DNA of 64,000 bases, taken from positions 45,567,289 to 45,631,288 of the forward strand of contig NC_092346.1 of assembly GCF_963676685.1 (NCBI RefSeq). Direction: 5' to 3'. A program made the translations under genes and the position numbers. The first letter of the stretch is position 1. The number at the start of each line of letters is the position of its first letter. The stretch comes from Mytilus edulis (lineage: Eukaryota; Mollusca; Bivalvia; Mytilida; Mytilidae). The notes under the pieces were generated by a model. The model was given only the letters and a program-made list of their open reading frames with translations. It ran no database searches and had not been told where the DNA came from. This document shows positions 36,906-48,200 of this stretch, one piece after another.

Positions 36906-37841
36906 GAATTTATAAATATAACTAGATAAAAGCAATTGCAAGCAAAGTCGCCCGAATCTGCAGTATACCTAGTAACGGTAGCCATTTTGAAATAAAACAG
37001 GCAAGCCGCAATGTACGCATGCCGCAAGACAACTCAGAAATAAACCAATCAAAATACTGGATTTGACGTTTAGCTTAAGCGTATTACGTACTCCAAGTAC
37101 TCAGTAAAGTTTTATTACATCGACTTTTTACATTTTTGCTGTGTCCATGGCTTCAATTGTCATTTTAAAAAATATTAAAATATTTTTAGAGTAACTGATA
37201 TGAATTACACTAATCTTCAAAAAGGGTCTTAGTAACATTGTTAACAACATAATTATTCGAACATAAAATGTTTAACAATATTTATACTATACATTCTGTT
37301 TATATTTAATAACATACCAATATTCCACTCTGTTAAAAATTATTACTGATTTGAAACAATATTTGAATGCATATGGAGTTTGTATTTTTGAATAATAAAT
37401 TTGATCTGCACAATTCTGTTTTTTATTCCAAATCGATTCAATTAGTTCCTGGCATAAGTCTACCATTTTGGTACAAATGTACAATTGTTTGATACGTTTG
37501 CATGCACAATTAGGTTACATATCATCAATATGCTTATGTTTTTCGATTTTTTTTTTTAGGCAAAAAAATACAAACTACCGCCTTTGTTATAAATACAAAA
37601 CGTACATAGTTGAAAAATCTTTTTGATTCATTTTGAATTGTACAGTAAGAAGAAAAAAACATTGGACACATATTGGAATCCAAAAAAAATTACCTACGTT
37701 CCTTAATACTGAGATCCACATTGTTTTTTAAGCTGACTGTTTAATTTAAATTAACCTGTTTTGGTCACGTCCTGCTACGACAGGAAGGTGGATTGCCTAG
37801 CGCATTTTAAGAAAAAGAAATAAAATGCTTTTTAGCAAATA

Positions 37842-38284
37842 GTATGAAATTCAAAACAGTGTAGCTGTGGCCATTGATTGACACATTAAAATCATTCATT
37901 GACTGGGACAATTTAGGTGAACGTTTGTATGTAACGACCAATGCTCACTATGTACTTTTTAAAGACACTTAAACTATGGGGTCACCAAAGGTTCTCAACA
38001 CCTAAATAAAGTAATTCGAAAAATTAATCAGAAATAACACGATATTTTGATTTATATCAATTATATAAATCAAAACACAAAGGTTATTCCTGATTAATTT
38101 TTCGAATTATTTTATAATTAAAGGCGTTAAGAAACCTTTGTTGACCCCACAGTTTAAATGTCTATCGTAGGTACGTCATGAACAGTGGTTGTTACAGACA
38201 AACGTTCACGTAAATTGTCCCAGTCAATGGATGATTTTGATGGGTCAATCAATGGCCACAGCTACACTGTTTTGAATTTCATAC
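37842..38284. mobile_element. 443-bp palindromic foldback element with TA target duplication
   Basis: The whole segment is a near-perfect inverted repeat centred at about 38061, with arms of about 220 bp. It starts GTATGAAATTCAAAACAG and ends with the exact complement of those bases. TA flanks each side (37840-37841 and 38285-38286). The equivalent place in unit 1 (about 18615, reading GCCAATATCTCC) lacks the element and has a single TA, giving a paralogous empty site. TA duplication fits Tc1/mariner-type insertion. The element lies about 1 kb upstream of ABCG8 and went in after the tandem duplication, unless unit 1 lost it precisely. Confidence 0.9.
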
Positions 38285-39089
38285 TATCTCCTATACTCTG
38301 AACCTTTGATTTCACTGTGAATGAAATAAATCAATGTATTTATTTCCTTTGATTTCCATTGCTCTGGTATTCAATTTTTTACAATTTATTTTTCAATGCT
38401 TAAAAATCAATCAAATACTTTCTTGTAAGGTCACAGGTCATTATGTATATCGTTAGAAACTAAACCAAATATGAAAAAAGAGACAGAAGATTCCACAGGG
38501 GAAGACAAAAGAATAATATAATGTAACTTACTTCTATTTTGGCATCAGTTCGGTTTTCTGGGGCATAACACAGCATTTTCTTAGAATGTTTTTTAAGTGA
38601 ACACTCAACCCGAGATGGCAAAACAGATAAAATAAACTCATGTAGGCGTTAATCGCTTTTCGTATTGATAATTAACTAAAGCTCTTCCGTCCTGTTATAT
38701 CAATTAAAAATTCTTGATTTATTTAATTTCATCTAAGTACACCCTTAAAGTAATACATTGTAACAGAAGAGCGGTTACATGGCTTGCAATAACATTAACG
38801 GTACCAATTTTCCTGCACCAGATGCGCAATACGATACCAATACGATACGTAAGTTTTTTCATAATCTAAAATAATTGGTGTGTGTCCAAAAGGTTATAGA
38901 TATATAGACTAATAATAGATTCCGCCATTTGTTATCGTATTTTCACTTTACATTTAATACAACTTTTGATTGAAAGATGGCAGAACAGTGTCATGTAAAC
39001 ATTTCAGTTGTATCTTATCAAATTATTTTATTTCTTTAAAAAAAAAATCAGAAACAAACATCTAATTATAAAAATCATTATGAGTAAAG

Positions 39090-39257
39090 TGGAAAAAGAA
39101 GGAACATACCCAATTCTTATGACAATGTTTTATTTGGGTTAGTTTTATTTATCAGACAACTTTATCAATTAATCTTTGTCTATACTGATAAATGTCTAGG
39201 GTCAATATATATTTATATCCTGTTTTAGTAATGGAGTCTACTACACAATAAGAAACC
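39090..39257 (+). promoter_or_regulatory. ABCG8 proximal promoter and 5' leader
   Basis: This is the region of strongest non-coding similarity between units (partner 19960-20122). It contains a TGATAA word at 39186-39191, a TATATATTTATATCC stretch at about 39205-39220 that could serve as a TATA box, a CTGTTTTAG just before the leader that could instead be a splice acceptor, and a short upstream ORF. In vertebrates the ABCG5/ABCG8 interval is a shared promoter with HNF4 and GATA input. No HNF4 site was confidently seen here. Confidence 0.5.
39231..39251 (+). other. Six-codon upstream ORF (MESTTQ) before ABCG8
   Basis: ATG at 39231 runs in frame to TAA at 39249-39251, ending 6 nt before the main ATG and encoding MESTTQ. 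The duplicate promoter has the same ORF at 20096-20116, with the same peptide, two third-position differences (both in Thr codons) and the same 6-nt spacing. Such a placement could make ABCG8 translation depend on reinitiation or leaky scanning. Whether it is in the mRNA depends on the transcription start. Confidence 0.55.
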
Positions 39258-42200
39258 ATGTCGTCACCAACAGAAGTAATTTCCAACATCGAGGAGCCGC
39301 AAGAAAAGACGCCAACTCAAACTGCCTATACCTTGGAAACGAACAGACGTCTGCAGATAGACCTTAGCGTCGATAAACTATGCTACACAGTAAATCCAAA
39401 GAATTTAAACTTCTTCCAGAAATTGTCCACTTTACAGATGCCATGGGAAGTAACGGAATGTTCCGGACCACAAAAAGTCTTAGACAACGTAACATTCACA
39501 GCCAAATCTGGACAACTGCTGGCCATTATGGGAAGTTCAGGTAATTTTATATCTAATACTATAACAATTTGATGTATATATATATATATGTATGTAAACA
39601 TAACACTTAAACAAGGATTTAAGTGTTGATATCTTTCTATAGAATGATCAATCTTGTTGGTTAATTCATAACACTTTCCTACAATAGAATTTCATTGATA
39701 TATTCATAATCAAATTGGGTTATTGTGGCAAATATTCTTTGAAGCTTTATTTTGTACTTGGTATTTACACCTTTGGTTCTTCTTTCATCAATATTGCTGT
39801 TATCTTCATAAAACCAATATTTACCAATTGAGAGATATTCCGTAAAGGAGATGTGGGTGGTATTATTGCCATTAGGATAACTATCCACAAGAAAACAAAT
39901 GACATAGATTTGAGCAAATACAGATTAACGTAAGGCATTCAACAATAAGCAAAATCGACTGCATAGTCAATTATACAGGGCTCTGACTTGACAAAGTATG
40001 AAACAAATAAAAGAGAAAACAATCAGCTATGCATGCTGTCATCATTGTCACTGTAAGTATAAAAACCCTTATTAGGTCCATACAGGGAACTGAAACACAT
40101 ATTTTAAATTTATTTCTCTACATAATGTCTTTTATTGATAAAAAAATAAAATAGATGAGACAACTGCTATCATTATCTCAAAACAACACTGTAAAGTACA
40201 GCTAGAATAATCAAAGTTTATACAAATTACTTTGATGATATCCTAGAATAAATGATATCCAAAAATAAAATAGTTTGCTTGGTCCGTTTCTGTGTGTGTT
40301 AGTTACATTGTAGTGTTGTGTCGTTGTTCTCCTCTTATATTTATGCGTTTCCCTCAGTTTTAGTTTGTTACCCCGATTTTGTTTTTTGTCCATGGATTTA
40401 TGAGTTTGAACAGCGGTATACTACTGTTGCCTTTATTTATTCACGAAGAATCATTTATCCAAGTTTCGGTTAGATCGCAATAGAAAGTTTGTTTATATAG
40501 TATTAGTAAAATCACAAAAATACCTAACTACGAGGAAAATTAAACAGGAAAGTCCCTAATCAATAGGCATAATCAAAAGCTCAATCACATCAAACAATGG
40601 ATACCAACTGTCATATTCCTGACTTGGCACAGACATTTTCTTATGTAGGGTGAATGTAACCTGGTTTTATAGCTAGCCAAACCACTCACTTGTATGACAG
40701 TAGCATAAAATTCCATTAGGACGACGACGATGAATAAATGCAAGAATACCAAAAATACACAAAATTGAAATAGAATATCAAAAACCTAATTTTATATAAT
40801 GGAAAACAATAGTGAAAAATTAACATACGACAAGTACTGAACCATGCCACACACAAAAATTGTAAGAGTTGACCCAAACTGTCCCATAACGTGGTGTTGT
40901 TGTTCTGGGATATCATCAAAGTAATTTGTATAAACTTTGATTATTCGAGCTGTACTTTACAGTGTTGTTTTGAGATAATGATAGCAGTTGTCTCATCTAA
41001 TATGAAACGGAAAACAATTGTAAAAAATTTCAAGAAACGAAAAATATTTAACTATGCCACATACTCCTGCAAAGGAACAGCCACACAAAGAATGTGTCAG
41101 AGTTGAGCCAAACTTTACCCTAAAGTGTGCATATTGTTGTACTAGGATATCATCAAAGCAATTTGCACGAACTTTGCTTCTTCAAAGGGTACTTTACAAT
41201 GTTGTTTTGAGATAATGATAACAGTTGTTATTATATCTGTGATTTCCTCATCAGTACAGACAAACTTTACGAACCTTGATATTGTCTAGGACCTTGCTGA
41301 TTAAAATTGTTATTCAACAATGATATTACTATTCATGACGTTTTATTTGACAATGTGATCGATTTCGTATCGTTCAAATGTACATGTTGACAATAATAGA
41401 TAATACTATACAATTTAATTCGTTTTATAGATCATCTGCTTAAACTAAGCTATAAACAATTCTACACTTTAGGGAAATAAAATTAGAAAAAAACAATACG
41501 CGAAATTTCTGAATTTAAGTCAATAAGGCAAGAACAAAGCTAAACGTTTGGAAACAAAAGGATGTACAAATATATTAGAAATATTTTCTCTTTAAGTCGA
41601 TTAAAACAAAACAAAAATGTATCTTTAAACATACAATTCCTTGATTATAAGAACTATTAAAGAAGTTTATAGATATCTTGACAATGTATTTTCTTTCCAA
41701 TCCTTTTTCATTTATTAATTTGTTCTAAAATAAAATCAGTTACACGTCAAATAAATCTCTGACTGCTTTGAGTCGATACCGCTAATTTCGTGGCTCTGTA
41801 CTTATATTTCCCGTCATTGTGTTATTGTTCTATGATAAGTTTTGTATTCTTGTCTTTCATTTTTGCTAGTGTGCTTTGTCTTTATGTCTTTTGTGTTTCT
41901 TTGATACATATGACATGGCTCTGTACTTAAACATCCCGTCATTTTATTATTGTACTATTGTAAATTTGTTTATTCTTGTCTTTCAATTTTGCTAATGTGC
42001 TTTGTCATTATGCCTTTTTGTGCTTCTTTGTTAAATAATTGTTTATTTTTATAGTGATTGAGATTATATCACAATGTTGACTGTTGTACCCATGTTTTTG
42101 ACATTTGTATCTATTACGTCTGTTTGTTTTGTTCACACATCGTTGTCAATGGATTTAATGTAACTGTAATACAAAAGAGTTTTAGCTAGCGACAAACCCA

Positions 42201-45200
42201 GGTTTAATCCATCATGGTTTACATAGGAAAATGCCTGTATCAAGTCAGGAATATGGCAGTTGTTATCCATTCGTTTGATGTATTTGAACTTTTGATTGTT
42301 TGCATTTTATTAGGGACTTTCCGTTTTGACTTTTCCTCAGAGTTCATTATTTTTATGATTTTCCTTTTTTTCTTAATTGTTATTACTCAAGTAAATTTTT
42401 ATACTTTGGTTCGTTGATAAGTTCGGATAATGTTGTCGTATCATGACACTCAATATCCTGGTCATTGTGTATGGTTTACTTAACTCGTTTGATAGATTAT
42501 GAAATCTTTATGAAGCCAGACATTATGTGGAATGCAGTGAAATCCGAAAAAAAATGCGTAATGTAAATAAACAACACGTCATACGAAGGCATGCTTAAAT
42601 ACCGTTGAAGGAATAATGATAAATTACTAGTCTTTTAAAAGTCCTCAAAATAATATAGAGACAATTGAATAGAGCAACACGAACCCTGCCGAATATTAAA
42701 AATTTACTTTAATTTTTCACTGTACTTACAAAATATGGTATTGTTTGTTGTTGCTGGTCTTTGTTTGTATGATTTTTTTCTATAGTTAATGCTTGACGTG
42801 GTATCTGGGACTATGTGTCATTTTTTTGGAGATGCCACTTAAAGCTTGTTAGCAGGAATACATTTGATACTAAAAAATAATAGACACATGATTAATTTAC
42901 CATATTTGGAATTGCTGAAAGGAAGCCGAACTTGTTACTACGTAAAACTTTGGATTTTTATGTGTAATAACTCACTTGAGATATTGGACCATTTCCTGCA
43001 TACTTTATGTAGGCAAATCATTCTTTTGTGAAGTTGACCAGAATATCGATAAACATTAATAATGCTTTCTTTTCATCATTTAGCTCATTATATATGTTAG
43101 AACATAAAAGGAAAAGAAATGCAATATCCGTTTGTTATTGGCTTAGTATTATGAAAAAGTGTAAAAAAAAATTAATTTGATATGAAATCAAGTTGAACTA
43201 TATCTATATATTGAACATACTTGTTTAAAAGTTGTCATCCTTATCCAAATCACTAACTCTTTGATTCATGAAAAATCTATGTATTTAGTGTTTTGGCATA
43301 AATAACAACATAAAATAATATTAATAATATTTCACATGTAAACTATTCGTTTGTATTAATTACTACATCATTCAGACATTAAACCGTAAACCTCCCACCT
43401 TATTACATCCTTTCTATAAATGTCAAGGAACCATGAAAAGCTAAGATTTCAAGTTTCCTATTGTCAACGTTTCATTTGCGCATTTTATCTCTCCCAGACT
43501 AAATACCATATTTTGATTTACCGAAAAGAACGAATAGAAATTCAATTTTTAAGACCATCCATGAGAGTTTAATTTTTTTCCGATCTGTGTGTTTACTTAC
43601 ACAATATTTTTTGTTTTCATTACTTTGGACGCAATTCAAGTTGGAGGTTTAGCTAGCTATAAACCAGATTTAACTCACAATTTTCTTCGCAAAATGTCTG
43701 TACAAAGTCGGGAATTTGACAGTTGTTTTTCATTTGTTCTATTTGTTGATTTAATCTGACATTTGATTTTGTCAGTTTTATGGATTTCCCTATATTTGAA
43801 TTTACCATGTAGTTCAGTATTATAGATAATACTTATTTTTTTGTAATAACATTCAAAGAGTGACATTTCACTTACAAATGATATGTTTGAACTTATGTCT
43901 TATTGGTATACAGGGGAAACATATTCAGGGAATATAGAGCCATATTATAGAATTTCTAATGTATATCATATACACAGTTTATTAATACAATGAACTGCTT
44001 CTGTAAGACAACAAAAAAAATGTTCCCCTGTGTAATGTTACCACCATGTAGATATCATATTAAACATATGCTACAATATTCTGGGAAAATATTGGCATAA
44101 TTTTAGAACCTCGTACATTTATCATATACAAAATCTAATGATACTGTTAGACAGAAAAGTGTTCCCCTATTTTATATCAAAACCATAAAGAGAGAAGTTA
44201 CGCAATCTACATGAAGAAAACCTCAAGTGAACACCCCATAAAGCAAATAACTTGTATATGTCACAATTGACGTAGTTCGTCTGGACGTTTGTAATAAATA
44301 AAAGTTATACTTGGATGCATGTATATATAGATTTGTAAAGCAAAAGTAAGTTTCCATATATAGCCTGTCCTGGACATGGCATTACTCTAAACAGTAGGAC
44401 TAAAAAATCTATTCTTCAGAGAAAATGTATTTGCGTCACTGGATTCCATTAACTAATTATTGGCCTTGGTAACGTATAGAATCATAATTAAACAAGAGTA
44501 CCTACTTGTCTACAAAAATGCACTTTTGCTAATATAAGAGATAATTGTAACTGTTTCATAGAAAATTAAAAAGTTGTGCTTTCTCTGATGTATCGTTACA
44601 TGCATCACTAATTTCCGAATTCAAAAACAAAAATAATAAAAATTCTGAGCATCAATAAAATATTCAAAAATGAAAATCCCTTAATAATTTACCAATTCAA
44701 AAGCTCGAACCCATCAAACGAATGGAAAATAACTGTTATATTTCTTACTTGGTACAAACATTTGCTCATGTAAAAATTATGTATTAAAGCTTGTTTTATA
44801 GCTATCTAAATATACCACTTGTATGACAATCGCATAGAATTGTTATATATTGAAAATGATATGCGAGTAAATTAAACAAATTCACTTCAATTATATATTT
44901 TGTTTTTCATATAACCTTTACAAAGTTATAGAAATAAGCTATGTGTTACTTTCCCAAAAATGCAAATCAACAAATCTTTTAGAGTTCACACGTGTGCACT
45001 TCAATTTTTATATCCATCTTTTAAACAAATGAACAGTGATTTCAAAATATGAATGTTATAAATACAAATATATAAAACATTTCCCTAATATTATGCATTA
45101 GACATTAGACGTGTTTTGTGGATTATCATGGCAGGTGATGCTTGCTTAGCAAGAGACGATAACATTGTCGGTGTACCCAGTCGCGCTTGTTTTGACATTC

Positions 45201-48200
45201 ATGCGATTTGCTCATTTTTTTTTATTTTACCATGATTTTAAACTTCTTAATGTATTTTTGATATTCGGACATCGACCGCTACCGTTGCCTGTAATTTAAT
45301 ATGTATTGTGTTGCTCCTTATCGTTTAGTGTGTCTAATATTTGGTTTCATCAAACCCACTGTTCAGACAATTAGCCAAAATAAATACACTCAAAAAATAG
45401 AACTAAGTCCAATTCATCAGATATTTTTGGTTCGAAGGGAAGACAAAAATAGTAGTTGATTTTTCCATTCATTGACCAATGGTTAATCAAAAGAAATTAC
45501 CGACCGTGCTAGGGCTTTATAACCAGTCAAAGGTACTACATAAGCACCAATCATCATCAATGTTAAATGTTTCATCAACCTTTTTTCAGGAAGTGGTAAA
45601 ACAAGTCTGTTAGATGTATTGGCAGGACGTATTACAGTTGGTGAGATACTTGGAGATGTCTATCTGAACGGAGTTCAACAGAACAATTCTATGATAAGAT
45701 CGTTCTCAGCATACGTTAAACAAGACGATAGACTGTTACCACATTTGACGATAAAGGAAACACTTATGTTTGTTGCAGAACTAAAGCTGCCGACAACTTT
45801 TACGAGTAAAAAAATAGAAGATAGGGTAAGGCTATTTTTTATTTGTATAGTCTGACGTCACTGTTTCTGGCGTAGGTTCTTATATCGATCATGTGTTGTA
45901 AGTTAGACTTTACAGGAATACTGAGGCAGCGAACAAATTAATCATTCAATCTGAAAAGGAAAAACGCGCTGTACAAGTTTTTTTTTAAATTTATTTCTCG
46001 TCCTTTCAACATATCTTAGCAATTTATTGAACATACTTTAAATGTTAGTAACGTTGGTTGAAATAGTCTAACGTTTGATTTGTCAGTTTTATAATGGACT
46101 CTCCCTTTTTGAACTTACCCTAGGGTTTGGTATTTTTATTAATACTTTGTACTACTATCCTTAGTAGTAATTGAAACATTAGCATTGATGTGACCACTTC
46201 GTTTATCATGTATATATGTATGAAATAATACTACCTGTTTAGTTTCACCTAGTTGTTTACAGCATCAATCTATAAGTTAAGTAAAGTTACTGGTTGATAA
46301 CTGTATTTTTGGAAATTATACCACCACTCCTTATTGTGTATGTTAACGTTTTTCTCACACTATGATTTATCAAATATGTATTTTCATTAGGTAGACAGTG
46401 TGATAGCTGAACTGGGATTAAGACATGTTTCAAATTCCAAAGTTGGAAATGCAGAGAGCCGTGGTGTGTCTGGTGGTGAGAGACGTCGTGTTAGTATTGG
46501 AATACAGTTATTGCTTGATCCAAGTAAGTCTTTTCAATGTAGTAACTATTAATCTGCAAGCTTTTTAATGTTTTATGGCACATTGAACTCTTTTATTAGT
46601 TTTTTTACAAACCATAAACAATCTTCTTTTTTAAAAAACCTGATGCCTTATTGTTAAGAGAGGCGAAAGATTCCGAAGGGACAGTTGAACTCATATATAT
46701 CGAAAAAAAACTGACAACGCCATGACTAAAAAAGATAAATACACCGACATATAATAGTACACAAGACAAAGCATAGAAAACTAAAGACTAAGATTAATTG
46801 AGATTAAAACGTTCGTATGTCAGGAGTGTTTTTCTGGATTTATATTTAACAGGAACGTTTAAATCTAAACATATGAAAGGCTAGTATTAACACGTAGACG
46901 CGTTTGGAATTAAGCTTTCTATAATCCAATAACATCTTGTCTAACATATTCATTTTTAAAATTCAGACGCATTTAACTTCATTCTTTTTAGTTCCTTAAT
47001 GTTAAGGGTTAAAGAATTAACGGGTAGTAAGGTATAAGTAGGTTTTATTTCAGAGAATCTACCAACCTGCTGTCCTTATCACCGATCTAGTTGATTTTAA
47101 CATGATCATTATAACGGGTATCAGAATAGGGACAAGAATAACTGGGCCTTCCAGTATATGAATAGGGTTCTACTTTCTCAACCTGCAATATTCTGTATAA
47201 TTTTTGTTGGCTATCTTTTGTCTTTTCAATTTCATCCAAAGTTCTGCTGGCCATTGGAGTTATGATTTTCAATTGTCGAACGTTATGTTATCCTTTATCT
47301 ATATTAATTATGCTCTCTTGTTTTTAGGCATTATTTTCCTCGATGAACCAACTTCAGGATTGGATGCTTTTACAGCTCACCATCTGGTTGAAACTTTAGC
47401 AAAGATGTCAAGAAATAACAGAACAGTCATAATGTCTATACATCAACCAAGGTTAGTATTATAGTGTATCGCATTTTAGAACATCATAGATAATTTACAA
47501 CTATTTAAGCAAATAGAAAATACCAACGGATACAAGAGTTATGGAACTGTTAAATAGAAAAGAGCAAACAAGACCGTTGTCGGAAGAGAGAACCAAAAAA
47601 TGCCATAAATAATTTTCTTAAAATACGGGAATTAAAACTTATAATTCTTGACCACATAAAACTTCAGATCTATTCTATTAATTCTCTTTTTCAGGTCTGA
47701 TATATTTGAGCTGTTTGATCGAGTAATGATTATGACAAAAGGAAATGTGGTTTATAATGGCGAAGCGGCTAAAATGGTTGATTATTTTACAAATCTTGGA
47801 TATCCTTGTCCTCATTTAACAAACCCTGGTGATTATTACAGTAAGTACTATTCAATAAAAGCAATGCTTTGTTTTCTGTAGATATTTGAGTGTAGTTAAT
47901 AATAACGAAACCCACAACTATATGATCACTGGCAATGCGTTGTCATGTTGATTGTCGATATACAATCGATATGAACAAAAGAGAATACAAATACATAATA
48001 TATAAAGCAAGAAGAATTTGAAATGATAAAGAAAAGCCTTGTTTAAGAAACAAACGCATAAACATCAGTCCACAAATACCAATGTTCAACTTATTTCTTA
48101 TTAAAATTACATGTACTGTTGCGATAATAATAAGGTTGTATCAATGTCTTCACAAAACTGTAAATACTTTTTTGTGATCTGTCATAGATTTTTCTGAACT

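Larger units (their letters stand above)
21605..41500. repeat. Tandem segmental duplication, unit 2 (broken ABCG5, intact ABCG8 start)
   Basis: This is the direct-repeat partner of 5858-21600. Relative to unit 1 it lacks the stretch equivalent to about 11780-16760 (ABCG5 exons 3-9, replaced by 26750-27970). It has gained about 23038-23552, a large insertion between roughly 29370 and 37200, and the palindrome at 37842-38284. Its right end lies in ABCG8 intron 1, at about 41500. Hand comparison gives 17 differences in the 167 bases of exon 10 and 17 in the 233 bases of exon 2, i.e. about 7-10 percent divergence between the copies. Confidence 0.85.
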
